Shown here piece after piece: positions 50,234 to 63,323 of a stretch of 64,000 bases of DNA. This DNA comes from Azolla caroliniana (Eukaryota; Polypodiophyta). Location: assembly GCA_043228905.1 (NCBI GenBank), contig JBHGNT010000016.1:1-64000 (forward strand), in the 5' to 3' direction. The notes below the pieces were generated by a model that did no database searches, had not been told where the DNA came from, and saw nothing but the letters and a program-made list of their open reading frames with translations. A program made the translations under genes and the position numbers. Within the stretch, counting starts at the first letter, position 1. Every line of letters begins with the position of its first letter.

Positions 50234-50944
50234 GATTTTTTAATTCGATATCATAGCTAGCGTTGTTAGCTTCGATACGCATGTTTGAACACAAAAATCC
50301 GATATCACACGAGCCAGGTATGAAAATTTTAATTTGCTCACGCGCTCTTCTCAAGTCCCTTCTCAAATTTGCTAATTTCTTCATGTCTCTCGGCCTGAGT
50401 TTCAAAATTTTGATTTTTTAGTCCCTTCTCATGTCTGTCGGCCTGAGTTTCAAAATTTTCATTTTTTAATTCCATATTATAGCTAGCGTTGTTAGCTTCG
50501 ATACGCATGTTTGAACACGAAAATCCGATATCACACGAGCCAGGTATTGAACATTTTAATTGACTCACTCGCTCTTCTCAAGTCCCTCCTCAAATTTGCT
50601 AATTTCTTCATGTCTCTCGACCTGAGTTTCAAAATCTCGATTTTTTAATTCTATATCATAGCTAACGTTGTTAGCTTCGATACGCATGTTTGAACACAAA
50701 AATCCGATATCACACGAGCCAGGTATGAACATTTTAATTTGCTCACGCGCTCTTCTCAAGTCCCTCCTCAAATTTGCTAATTTCTTCATGTCTCTCGACC
50801 TGAGTTTCAAAATCTTGATTTTTTAATTCCATATCATAGCTAGCGTTGTTAGCTTCGATACGCATGTTTGAACACAAAAATCCGATATCACACGAGCCAG
50901 GTATGAACATTTTAATTTGCTCACGCGCTCTTCTCAAGTCCCTT
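50234..50944. repeat. 761-bp local duplication, right copy
   Basis: Its left flank differs from the left copy (CAGAATCTCG against CAGAATGTCG) because the unit before it is a hybrid: AATTAGCTAATTTCGTCATATC joined to a TTCGATATC unit. This is where the duplication recombined back into the array. Confidence 0.85.
50421..50468. repeat. 48-bp monomer fragment, right of the duplicated pair
   Basis: Copy of 49660 at +761. Confidence 0.92.
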
Positions 50945-53900
50945 CTTAAATTTGCTAATTTCTTCATGTCTCTCGGCTTGAGTGTCAAAATTTCGATTTT
51001 TTAATTCCATATCATAGCTAGCGTTGTTAGCTTCGATACGCATGTTTGAACACGAAAATCCGATATCACACGAGCCAGGTATGAACATTTTAATTGACTC
51101 ACGCGCTCTTCTCAAGTCCCTCCTCAAATTTGCTAATTTCTTCATGTCTCTCGGTCTGAGTTTCAAAATTTTGATTTTTTAATTCCATATCATAGCTAGC
51201 GTTGTTAGCTTCGATACGCATGTTTGAACACAAAAATCCGATATCACACGAGCCAGGTATGAACATTTTAATTGACTCACGCGCTCTTCTCAAGTCCCTC
51301 CTCAAATTTGCTAATTTCTTCATGTCTGTCGGCCTGAGTTTCAAAATCTTGATTTTTTAATTCTATATCATAGCTAGTGTTGTTAGCTTCGATACGCATG
51401 TTTGAACACAAAAATCCGATATCACACAAGCCAGGTATGAACATTTTAATTTGCTCACGCGCTCTTCTCAAGTCCCTCCTCAGATTTGCTAATTTCTTCA
51501 TGTCTGTCGGCCTGAGTTTCAAAATTTTCATTTTTTAATTCCATATCATAGCTAGCGTTGTTAGCTTCGATACGCATGTTTGAACACGAAAATCCGATAT
51601 CACACGAGCCAGGTATTGAACATTTTAATTGACTCACGCGCTCTTCTCAAGTCCCTCCTCAAATTTGCTAATTTCTTCATGTCTCTCGACCTGAGTTTCA
51701 AAATCTCGATTTTTTAATTCTATATCATAGCTAACGTTGTTAGCTTCGATACGCATGTTTGAACACAAAAATCCGATATCACACGAGCCAGGTATGAACA
51801 TTTTAATTTGCTCACGCGCTCTTCTCAATACCCTCCTCAAATTTGCTAATTTCTTCATGTCTCTCGACCTGAGTTTCAAAATCTTGATTTTTTAATTCCA
51901 TATCATAGCTAGCGTTGTTAGCTTCGATACGCATGTTTGAACACAAAAATCCGATATCACACGAGCCAGGTATGAACATTTTAATTGACTCACGCGCTCT
52001 TCTCAAGTCCCTCCTCAAATTTGCTAATTTCTTCATGTCTCTCGACCTGAGTTTCACAATCTCAATTTTTTAATTCCATATCATAGCTAACGTTGTTAGC
52101 TTCGATACGCATGTTTGAACACAAAAATCCGATATCACAAGAGCCAGGTATGAACATTTTAATTGACTCACGCGCTCTTCTCAAGTCCCTCCTCAAATTA
52201 GCTAATTTCGTCATGTCTCTCGACCTGAGTTTTAGAATCTCGATTTTTTAATTCTGTATCATAGCTAGCGTTGTTAGCTTCGATACGCATGTTTGAACAC
52301 AAAAATCCGATATCACACGAGCCAGTTATGAACATTTTAATTGACTCACGCGCTCTTCTCAAGTCCCTCCTCAAATTTGCTAATTTCATCATGTCTCTCG
52401 ACCTGAGTTTCAAAATCTCAATTTTTTAATTCTATATCATAGCTAGCGTTGTTAGCTTTGATACGCATGTTTGAACACAGAAATCCGATATCACACGAGC
52501 CAGGTATGAACATTTTAATTTGCTCACGCGCTCTTCTCAAGTCCCTCCTCAAATTTGCTAATTTCTTCATGTCTCTCGACCTGAGTTTCAGAATCTTGAT
52601 TTTTTAATTTCATATCATAGCTAGCGTTGTTAGCTTCGATACGCATGTTTGAACACAAAAATCCGATATCACACGAGCCAGGTATGAACATTTTAATTTA
52701 GTCACGGGCTCTTCTAAAGTCCCTCCTCAAATTTGCTAATTTCTTCATGTCTCTCGGCCTGAGTTTCAAAATCTCGATTTTTTAATTCTATATCAGAGCT
52801 AGCGTTGTTAGCTTCGATACGCATGTTTGAACACAAAAATCCGATATCACACGAGCCAGGTATGAACATTTTAATTTAGTCACGGGCTCTTCTAAAGTCC
52901 CTCCTCAAATTTGCTAATTTCTTCATGTCTCTCGACCTAAGTTTCAACATCTTGATTTTTTAATTCTATATTATAGCTAGCGTTGTTAGCTTCGATACGC
53001 ATGTTTGAACATAAAAATCCGATATCACACGAGTGAGGTATGAACATTTTAATTGACTCACGCGCTCTTCTCAAGTCCCTCCTCAAATTAGCTAATATCT
53101 TCATGTCTCTCGACCTGAGTTTCAGAATGTCGATTTTTTAATTCGATATCATAGCTAGCGTTGTTAGCTTCGATACGCATGTTTGAACACAAAAATCCGA
53201 TATCACACGAGCCAGGTATGAAAATTTTAATTTGCTCACGCGCTCTTCTCAAGTCCCTTCTCAAATTTGCTAATTTCTTCATGTCTCTCGGCCTGAGTTT
53301 CAAAATTTTGATTTTTTAATTCCATATCATAGCTAGCGTTGTTAGCTTCGATACGCATGTTTGAACACGAAAATCCGATATCACACGAGCCAGGTATGAA
53401 CATTTTAATTGACTCACGCGCTCTTCTCAAGTCCCTCCTCAAATTTGCTAATTTCTTCATGTCTCTCGGCCTGAGTTTCAAAATCTCGATTCTTTAATTC
53501 TATATCAGAGCTAGCGTTGTTAGCTTCGATACGCATGTTTGAACACAAAAATCCGATATCACACGAGCCAGATATGAATATTTTAATTTAGTCACGGGCT
53601 CTTCTAAAGTCCCTCCTCAAATTTGCTAATTTCTTCATGTCTCTCGACCTGAGTTTCAGAATCTTGATTTTTTAATTCCATATCATAGCTAGCGTTGTTA
53701 GCTTCGATACGCATGTTTGAACACAAAAATCCGATATCACACGAGCCAGGTATGAACATTTTAATTTAGTCACGGGCTCTTCTAAAGTCCCTCCTCAAAT
53801 TTGCTAATTTCTTCATGTGTCTCGGCCTGAGTTTCAAAATCTCGATTTTTTAATTCTATATCAGAGCTAGCGTTGTTAGCTTCGATACGCATGTTTGAAC

Positions 53901-55780
53901 ACAAAAATCCGATATCACACGAGCCAGGTATGAACATTTTAATTTAGTCACGGGCTCTTCTAAACTCCCTCCTCAAATTTGCTAATTTCTTCATGTCTCT
54001 CGACCTGAGTTTCAAAATCTCGATTTTTTAATTCTATATCATAGCTAGCGTTGTTAGCTTCGATACGCATGTTTGAACATAAAAATCCGATATCACACGA
54101 ATCAGGTATGAACATTTTAATTGACTCACGCGCTCTTCTCAAGTCCCTCCTCAAATTAGCTAATTTCTTCATGTCTCTCGACCTGAGTTTCAGAATGTCG
54201 ATTTTTGAATTCGATATCATAGCTAGCGTTGTTAGCTTCGATACGCATGTTTGAACACAAAAATCCGATATCACACGAGCCAGGTATGAACATTTTAATT
54301 GACTCACGCGCTCTTCTCAAGTCCCTCCTCAAATTAGCTAATTTCGTCATATCTCTCGACCTGAGTTTCAGAATCTCGATTTTTTAATTCTATATCATAG
54401 CTAGCGTTGTTAGCTTCGATACGCATGTTTGAACACAAAAATCCGATATCACACGAGCCAGGTATGAACATTTTAATTGACTCACTCGCTCTTCTCAAGT
54501 CCCTCCTCAAATTTGCTAATTTCATCATGCCTCTCGACCTGAGTTTCAAAATCTCAATTTTTTAATTCTCTATCATAGCTAGCGTTGTTAGCTTTGATAC
54601 GCATGTTTGAACACAGAAATCCGATATCACACGAGCCAGGTATGAACATTTTAATTTAGTCACGCGCTCTTCTCAAGTCCCTCCTCAAATTTGCTAATTT
54701 CTTCATGTCTCTCGACCTGAGTTTCAGAATCTTGATTTTTTAATTCCATATCATAGCTAGCGTTGTTAGCTTCGATACGCATGTTTGAACACAAAAATCC
54801 GATATCACACGAGCCAGGTATGAACATTTTAATTTAGTCACGGGCTCTTCTAAAGTCCCTCCTCAAATTTGCTAATTTCTTCATGTCTCTCGACCTAAGT
54901 TTCAAAATCTTGATTTTTTAATTCTATATTATAGCTAGCGTTCTTAGCTTCGATACGCATGTTTGAACATAAAAATCCGATATCACACGAGTGAGGTATG
55001 AACATTTTAATTGACTCACGCGCTCTTCTCAAGTCCCTCCTCAAATTAGCTAATTTCTTCATGTCTGTCGACCTGAGTTTCAGAATGTCGATTTTTTAAT
55101 TCGATATCATAGCTAGCGTTGTTAGCTTCGATACGCATGTTTGAACACAAAAATCCGATATCACACGAGCCAGGTATGAAAATTTTAATTTGCTCACGCG
55201 CTCTTCTCAAGTCCCTTCTCAAATTTGCTAATTTCTTCATGTCTCTCGGCCTGAGTTTCAAAATTTTGATTTTTTAGTCCCTTCTCATGTCTGTCGGCCT
55301 GAGTTTCAAAATTTTCATTTTTTAATTCCATATTATAGCTAGCGTTGTTAGCTTCGATACGCATGTTTGAACACGAAAATCCGATATCACACGAGCCAGG
55401 TATTGAACATTTTAATTGACTCACTCGCTCTTCTCAAGTCCCTCCTCAAATTTGCTAATTTCTTCATGTCTCTCGACCTGAGTTTTAAAATCTCGATTTT
55501 TTAATTCTATATCATAGCTAACGTTGTTAGCTTCGATACGCATGTTTGAACACAAAAATCCGATATCACACGAGCCAGGTATGAACATTTTAATTTGCTC
55601 ACGCGCTCTTCTCAAGTCCCTCCTCAAATTTGCTAATTTCTTCATGTCTCTCGACCTGAGTTTCAAAATCTTGATTTTTTAATTCCATATCATAGCTAGC
55701 GTTGTTAGCTTCGATACGCATGTTTGAACACAAAAATCCGATATCACACGAGCCAGGTATGAACATTTTAATTTGCTCAC
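50921..55780. repeat. Long higher-order repeat family, copy 4 (truncated by a patch from another family)
   Basis: It follows copy 3 at +5,617 to about 55.7 kb, including the last 48-bp fragment (55277). The copy lacks the 761-bp internal duplication. Beyond this point the expected next copy does not appear; units of the 7,821-bp family take over. Confidence 0.82.
55277..55324. repeat. 48-bp monomer fragment, rightmost
   Basis: Same junction as at 39592. Counterpart of 49660 at +5,617. Confidence 0.92.
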
Positions 55781-56760
55781 GCGCTCTTCTCAAGTCCCTC
55801 CTCAAATTTGCTAATTTCGTCATGTCTCTCGACCTGAGTTTCAAAATCTCAATTTTTTAATTCCATATCATAGCTAGCGTTGTTAGCTTCGATACGCATG
55901 TTTGAACACAAAAATCCGATATCACACGAGCCAGGTATGAACATTTTAATTTGCTCACGCGCTCTTCTCAAGTCCCTCCTCAAATTTGCTAATTTCGTCA
56001 TGTCTCTCGACCTCAGTTTCAAAATCTCAATTTTTTAATTCCATATCATAGCTAGCGTTGTTAGCTTCGATACGCATGTTTGAACACAAAAATCCGATAT
56101 CACACGAGCCAGGTATGAACATTTTAATTGACTCACGCGCTCTTCTCAACTCCCTCCTCAAATTTGCTAATTTCGTCATGTCTCTCGACCTGAGTTTCAA
56201 AATCTTGATTTTTTAATTCTATATCATAGCTAGTGTTGTAAGCTTCGATACGCATGTTTGAACACAAAAATCCGATATCACACAAGCCAGGTATGAACAT
56301 TTTAATTTGCTCACGTGCTCTTCTCAAGTCCCTCCTCAGATTTGCTAATTTCTTCATGTCTCTCGACCTGAGTTTCAAAATCATGATTTTTTAATTCGAT
56401 ATCATAGCTAGCGTTGTTAGCTTCGATACGCATGTTTGAACACAAAAATCCGATATCACACGAGCCAGGTATGAACATTTTAATTGACTCACGCGCTCTT
56501 CTCAAGTCCCTCCTCAAATTTGCTAATTTCTTCATGTCTCTCAGCCTGAGTTTCAAAATCTTGATTTTTTAATTCCATATCATAGCTAGCGTTGTTAGCT
56601 TCGATACGCATGTTTGAACACAAAAATCCGATATCACACGAGCCAGGTATGAACATTTTTATTGACTCACGCGCTCTTCTCAAGTCCCTTCTCAAGTCCC
56701 TTCTCATGTCTGTCGGCCTGAGTTTCAAAATTTTCATTTTTTAATTCCATATCATAGCTA
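55781..56760. repeat. Patch of 7,821-bp-family monomers within the right part of the array
   Basis: Units here reproduce the order at about 23.8-24.5 kb at an offset of 31,936 bp, including GTGTTGTAAGCTTCG (56,234) and GCTCACGTGCTC (56,310). The last unit is a 172-bp monomer. The unit at about 56.4-56.59 kb is closer to 20.75-20.9 kb (CTCAGCCTGAG), so the patch is itself mosaic. Confidence 0.75.
56589..56760. repeat. 172-bp monomer, rightmost
   Basis: Same double AAGTCCCTTCTC structure as at 15413. It is followed directly by a 179-bp monomer (GGTATTGAAC near 56,819), the same pairing as at 15413-15763, which supports transfer of a multi-unit block. Confidence 0.9.
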
Positions 56761-58726
56761 GCGTTGTTAGCTTCGATACGCATGTTTGAACACGAAAATC
56801 CGATATCACACGAGCCAGGTATTGAACATTTTAATTGACTCACGCGCTCTTCTCAAGTCCCTCCTCAAATTTGCTAATTTCTTCATGTCTCTCGACCTGA
56901 GTTTCAAAATCTCGATTTTCTAATTCTATATCATAGCTAACGTTGTTAGCTTCGATACGCATGTTTGAACACAAAAATCCGATATCACACGAGCCAGGTA
57001 TGAACATTTTAATTTGCTCACGCGCTCTTCTCAATACCCTCCTCAAATTTGCTAATTTCTTCATGTCTCTCGACCTGAGTTTCAAAATCTTGATTTTTTA
57101 ATTCCATATCATAGCTAGCGTTGTTAGCTTCGATACGCATGTTTGAACACAAAAATCCGATATCACACGAGCCAGGTATGAACATTTTAATTGACTCACG
57201 CGCTCTTCTCAAGTCCCTCCTCAAATTTGCTAATTTCGTCATGTCTCTCGACCTGAGTTTCACAATCTCAATTTTTTAATTCCATATCATAGCTAGCGTT
57301 GTTAGCTTCGATACGCATGTTTGAACACAAAAATCCGATATCACACGAGCCAGGTATGAATATTTTAATTGACTCACGCGCTCTTCTCAAGTCCCTCCTC
57401 AAATTAGCTAATTTCTTCATGTCTCTCGACCTGAGTTTTAGAATGTCGATTTTCTAATTCGATATCATAGCTAGCGTTGTTAGCTTCGATACGCATGTTT
57501 GAACACAAAAATCCGATATCACACGAGCCAGGTATGAACATTTTAATTGACTCACGCGCTCTTCTCAAGTCCCTCCTCAAATTAGCTAATTTCTTCATGT
57601 CTCTCGACCTGAGTTTAAGAATGTCGATTTTTTAATTCGATATCATAGCTAGCGTTGTTAGCTTCGATACGCATGTTTGAACACAAAAATCCGATATCAC
57701 ACGAGCCAGGTATGAACATTTTAATTTGCTCACGCGCTCTTCTCAAGTCCCTCCTCAAATTTGCTAATTTCTTCATGTCTCTCGACCTGAGTTTCAGAAT
57801 CTTGATTTTTTAATTCTATATCATAGCTAGCGTTGTTAGCTTCGATACGCATGTTTGAACATAAAAATCCGATATCACACGAATCAGGTATGAACATTTT
57901 AATTGACTCACGCGCTCTTCTCAAGTCCCTCCTCAAATTAGCTAATTTCTTCATGTCTCTCGACCTGAGTTTCAGAATGTCGATTTTTTAATTCTTTATC
58001 ATAGCTAGCGTTGTTAGCTTCGATACGCATGTTTGAACACAAAAATCCGATATCACACGAGCCAGGTATGAACATTTTAATTCAGTCACGGGCTCTTCTA
58101 AAGTCCCTCCTCAAATTTGCTAATTTCTTCATGTCTCTCGACCTGAGTTTCAAAATCTCAATTTTTTAATTCCATATCATAGCTAGCGTTGTTAGCTTCG
58201 ATACGCATGTTTGAACACAAAAATCCGATATCACACGAGCCAGGTATGAACATTTTAATTGACTCACGTGCTCTTCTCAAGTCCCTCCTCAAATTTGCTA
58301 ATTTCTTCATGTCTCTCGACCTGAGTTTCAAAATCTTGATTTTTTAATTCCATATCATAGCTAGCGTTGTTAGCTTCGATACGCATGTTTGAAAACAAAA
58401 ATCCGATATCACACGAGCCAGGTATGAACATTTTAATTGACTCACGCGCTCTTCTCAAGTCCCTCCTCAAATTTGCTAATTTCTTCATGTCTCTCGACCT
58501 GAGTTTCAAAATCTCGATTTTCTAATTCTATATCATAGCTAGCGTTGTTAGCTTCGATATGCATGTTTGAACACAAAAATCCGATATCACACGAGCCAGG
58601 TATGAACATTTTAATTGACTCACGCGCTCTTCTCAAGTCCCTCCTCAAATTAGCTAATTTCGTCATGTCTCTCGACCTAAGTTTCAAAATCTCGATTTTT
58701 TAATTCTATATCATAGCTAGCGTTGT
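56761..58726. repeat. Mosaic satellite stretch, about 11 monomers
   Basis: 56.8-57.3 kb resembles 41.1-41.6 kb (ACCCTCCTC unit, CTCAATACCC). 57.6-58.0 kb resembles 4.0-4.3 and 27.6-27.95 kb (TTTAAGAATGTCG, then ACGAATCAGG). The rest has no clear long-range order by eye. One unit has TTGAAAACAAAAATCC (58,391), unlike the usual TTGAACACAAAAATCC. Confidence 0.65.
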
Positions 58727-59260
58727 TAGCTTCGATACGCATGTTTGAACACAAAAATCCGATATCACACGAGCCAGGTATGAACATTTTAATTTAGTCA
58801 CGGGCTCTTCTAAAGTCCCTCCTCAAATTTGCTAATTTCTTCATGTCTCTCGACCTGAGTTTCAGAATGTCGATTTTTTAATTCGATATCATAGCTAGCG
58901 TTGTTAGCTTCGATACGCAGGTTTGAACACAAAAATCCGATATCACACGAGCCAGGTATGAACATTTTAATTTGCTCACGCGCTCTTCTCAAGTCCCTTC
59001 TCAAATTTGCTAATTTCTTCATGTCTCTCGGCCTGAGTTTCAAAATTTCGATTTTTTAATTCCATATCATAGCTAGCGTTGTTAGCTTCGATACGCATGT
59101 TTGAACACGAAAATCCGATATCACACGAGCCAGGTATGAACATTTTAATTTAGTCACGGGCTCTTCTCAAGTCCCTCCTCAAATTTACTAATTTCTTCAT
59201 GTCTCTCGGCCTGAGTTTCAAAATCTCGATTTTTTAATTCTATATCATAACTAGTGTTGT
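58727..59260. repeat. 534-bp (three-monomer) tandem duplication, unit 1
   Basis: Three monomers, one with CGCAGGTTTG (about 58,917), recur at +534. Edges are approximate because flanking monomers are similar. Confidence 0.8.
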
Positions 59261-59794
59261 TAGCTTCGATACGCATGTTTGAACACAAAAATCCGATATC
59301 ACACGAGCCAGCTATGAACATTTTAATTCAGTCACGGGCTCTTCTAAAGTCCCTCCTCAAATTTGCTAATTTCTTCATGTCTCTCGACCTGAGTTTCAGA
59401 ATGTCGATTTTTTAATTCGATATCATAGCTAGCGTTGTTAGCTTCGATACGCAGGTTTGAACACAAAAATCCGATATCACACGAGCCAGGTATGAACATT
59501 TTAATTTGCTCACGCGCTCTTCTCAAGTCCCTTCTCAAATTTGCTAATTTCTTCATGTCTCTCGGCCTGAGTTTCAAAATTTCGATTTTTTAATTCCATA
59601 TCATAGCTAGCGTTGTTAGCTTCGATACGCATGTTTGAACACGAAAATCCGATATCACACGAGCCAGGTATGAACATTTTAATTTAGTCACGGGCTCTTC
59701 TCAAGTCCCTCCTCAAATTTACTAATTTCTTCATGTCTCTCGGCCTGAGTTTCAAAATCTCGATTTTTTAATTCTATATCATAACTAGTGTTGT
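59261..59794. repeat. 534-bp tandem duplication, unit 2
   Basis: Nearly identical to unit 1, including CACGGGCTCTTCTCAAG, a hybrid of two monomer subtypes (59,155 and 59,689). Similarity runs on past the nominal end into a unit with CCAGCTATG (59,311) or CCAGATATG (59,845) and then stops. Confidence 0.8.
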
Positions 59795-60297
59795 TAGCTT
59801 CGATACGCATGTTTGAACACAAAAATCCGATATCACACGAGCCAGATATGAACATTTTAATTCAGTGACGGGCTCTTCTAAAGTCCCTCGTCAAATTTGC
59901 TAATTTCTTCATGTCTCTCGGTCTGAGTTTCAAAATCATGATTTTTTAATTTGATATCATAGCTAGCGTTGTTAGCTTCGATATGCATGTTTGAACACAA
60001 AAATCCGATATCACACGAGCCAGGTATGAATATTTTAATTTGCTCACGCGCTCTTCTCAAGTCCCTCCTCAAATTTGCTAATTTCTTCATGTCTCTCGAC
60101 CTGAGTTTCAAAATCTTGATTTTTTAATTCCATATCAGAGCTAGCGTTGTTAGCTTCGATACGCATGTTTGAACACAAAAATCCGATATCACACGAGCCA
60201 GGTATGAACATTTTAATTGACTCACGCGCTCTTCTCAAGTCCCTCCTCAAATTTGCTAATTTCTTCATGTCTCTCGACCTGAGTTTCACAATCTCAA
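59795..60297. repeat. Satellite monomers without visible higher-order order
   Basis: About three ordinary 178-bp units with private variants (CAGTGACGGG at 59,866; TTCGATATGCATG near 59,978; CATATCAGAGC near 60,135). Confidence 0.7.
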
Positions 60298-60974
60298 TTT
60301 TTTAATTCCATATCATAGCTAGCGTTGTTAGCTTCGATACGCATGTTTGAACACGAAAATCCGATATCACACGAGCCAGGTATGAACATTTTAATTGACT
60401 CACACGCTCTTCTCAAGTCCCTCCTCAAATTTGCTAATTTCTTCATGTCTTTCGACCTGAGTTTCAAAATCTCGATTTTTTAATTCTATATCATAGCTAA
60501 CGTTGTTAGCTTCGATACGCATGTTTGAACACAAAAATCCGATATCACAAGAGCCAGGTATGAACATTTTAATTGACTCACGCGCTCTTCTCAAGTCCCT
60601 CCTCAAATTAGCTAATTTCGTCATGTCTCTCGACCTGAGTTTCAGAATCTCGATTTTTTAATTCTATATCATAGCTAGCGTTGTTAGCTTCGATACGCAT
60701 GTTTGAACACAAAAATCCGATATCACACGAGCCAGGTATGAACATTTTAATTTGCTCACGCGCTCTTCTCAAGTCCCTCCTCAAATTTGCTAATTTCTTC
60801 ATGTCTCTCGACCTGAGTTTCAGAATCTTGATTTTTTAATTCTATATCATAGCTAGCGTTGTTAGCTTCGATACGCATGTTTGAACATAAAAATCCGATA
60901 TCACACGAATCAGGTATGAACATTTTAATTTAGTCACGGGCTCTTGTCAAGTCCCTCCTCAAATTAGCTAATTT
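60298..60974. repeat. Left copy of a 3,026-bp-offset repeat
   Basis: This stretch recurs at 63,324-64,000, an offset of exactly 17 x 178. Shared rare variants are GACTCACACGC, TGTCTTTCGACC, ATCACAAGAGCC and CTCTTGTCAAG. One difference is AATTAGCTAAT here (60,606) against AATTAACTAAT (63,632). Confidence 0.85.
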
Positions 60975-63323
60975 CTTCATGTCTCTCAGCCTGAGTTTCA
61001 GAATCTTGATTTTTTAATTCTTTATCATAGCTAGCGTTGTTAGCTTCGATACGCATGTTTGAACACAAAAATCCGATATCACACGAGCCAGGTATGAACA
61101 TTTTAATTGACTCACGCGCTCTTCTCAAGTCCCTCCTCAAATTTGCTAATTTCGTCATGTCTCTCGACCTGAGTTTCAAAATCTCAATTTTCTAATTCCA
61201 TATCATAGCTAGCGTTGTTAGCTTCGATACGCATGTTTGAACACAAAAATCCGATATCACACGAGCCAGGTATGAACATTTTAATTGACTCACGTGCTCT
61301 TCTCAAGTCCCTCCTCAAATTTGCTAATTTTGTCATGTCTCTCGACCTAAGTTTCAAAATTTTGATTTTTTAATTCCATATCATAGCTAGCGTTGTTAGC
61401 TTCGATACGCATGTTTGAACACGAAAATCCGATATCACACGAGCCAGGTATGAACATTTTAATTGACTCACACGCTCTTCTCAAGTCCCTCCTCAAATTT
61501 GCTAATTTCTTCATGTCTCTCGACCTGAGTTTCAAAATCTCAATTTTTTAATTCCATATCATAGCTAGCGTTGTTAGCTTCGATACGCATGTTTGAACAC
61601 AAAAATCCGATATCACACGAGCCAGGTATGAACATTTTAATTGACTCACGCGCTCTTCTCAAGTCCCTCCTCAAATTAGCTAATTTCTTCATGTCTCTCG
61701 ACCTGAGTTTCAAAATCTCGATTTTTTAATTCTATATCATAGCTACCGTTGTTAGCTTCGATACGCATGTTTGAACACAAAAATCCGATATCACACGAGC
61801 CAGGTATGAACATTTTAATTTAGTCACGGGCTCTTCTAAAGTCCGTCCTCAAATTTGCTAATTTCTTCATGTCTCTCGGCCTGAGTTTCAAAATCTTGAT
61901 TTTTTAATTCTATATCAGAGCTAGCGTTGTTAGCTTCGATACGCATGTTTGAACACAAAAATCCGATATCACACGAGCCAGGTATGAACATTTTAATTTG
62001 CTCACGCGCTCTTCTCAAGTCCCTCCTCAAATTTGCTAATTTCTTCATGTCTCTCGACCTGAGTTTCAAAATCTCGATTTTTTAATTCTATATCATAGCT
62101 AGCGTTGTTAGCTTCGATACACATATTTGAACACAAAAATCCGATATCACACGAGCCAGGTATGAACATTTTAATTTGCTCACGCGCTCTTCTCAAGTCC
62201 CTCCTCAAATTTGCTAATTTCTTCATGTCTCTCAGCCTGAGTTTCAAAATCTTGATTTTTTAATTCCATATCATAGCTAGCATTGTTAGCTTCGATACGC
62301 ATGTTTGAACACAAAAATCCGATATCACACGAGCCAGGTATGAACATTTTAATTGACTCACGCGCTCTTCTCAAGTCCCTCCTCAAATTTGCTAATTTCG
62401 TCATGTCTCTCGACCTGAGTTTCAAAATCTCAATTTTTTAATTCCATATCATAGCTAGCGTTGTTAGCTTCGATACGCATGTTTGAACACAAAAATCCGA
62501 TATCACACGAGCCAGGTATGAACATTTTAATTGACTCACGCGCTCTTCTCAAGTCCCTCCTCAAATTAGCTAATTTCTTCATGTCTCTCGACCTGAGTTT
62601 CAGAATCTCGATTTTTTAATTCTATATCATAGCTAGCGTTGTTAGCTTCGATACGCATGTTTGAACACAAAAATCCGATATCACACGAGCCAGGTATGAA
62701 CATTTTAATTTGCTCACGCGCTCTTCTCAAGTCCCTCCTCAAATTTGCTAATTTCTTCATGTCTCTCGACCTGAGTTTCAGAATCTTGATTTTTTAATTC
62801 TATATCATAGCTAGCGTTGTTAGCTTCGATACGCATGTTTGAACATAAAAATCCGATATCACACGAGTGAGGTATGAACATTTTAATTGACTCACGCGCT
62901 CTTCTCAAGTCCCTCCTCAAATTTGCTAATTTCTTCATGTCTCTCGACCTGAGTTTCAGAATATTGATTTTTTAATTCTATATCATAGCTAGCGTTGTTA
63001 GCTTCGATACGCATGTTTGACCACGAAAATCCGATATCACACGAATCAGGTATGAACATTTTAATTGACTCACGCGCTCTTCTCAAGTCCCTCCTCAAAT
63101 TAGCTAATTTCTTCATGTCTCTCGACCTGAGTTTCAGAATGTCGATTTTTGAATTCGATATCATAGCTAGCGTTGTTAGCTTCGATACGCATGTTTGAAC
63201 ACAAAAATCCGATATCACACGAGCCAGGTATGAACATTTTAATTGACTCACGTGCTCTTCTCAAGTCCCTCCTCAAATTTGCTAATTTTGTCATGTCTCT
63301 CGACCTAAGTTTCAAAATTTTGA
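60975..63323. repeat. Satellite monomers between the two 3,026-bp-offset copies
   Basis: About 13 regular 178-bp units. A block around 61,260-61,500 (GCTAATTTTGTCATG, CTAAGTTTCAAAATTTTG) recurs near 63,220-63,460 at 11 x 178 = 1,958. The unit near 62,120 has ACACATATTTG in place of ACGCATGTTTG. The unit at 63,0xx has TTTGACCACGAAAATCC. Confidence 0.75.

Larger units (their letters stand above)
45304..50920. repeat. Long higher-order repeat family, copy 3 (5,617 bp, with internal duplication)
   Basis: Length equals 4,856 + 761. The extra 761 bp is a local duplication near its right end, containing a second 48-bp fragment. Otherwise it matches copy 2. Private variants shared with copy 4 include CATGCCTCTCG (48,910 and 54,527) and ATGAATATTTTAATTTAG (about 47,956 and 53,573), absent from copy 2. 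Confidence 0.87.
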
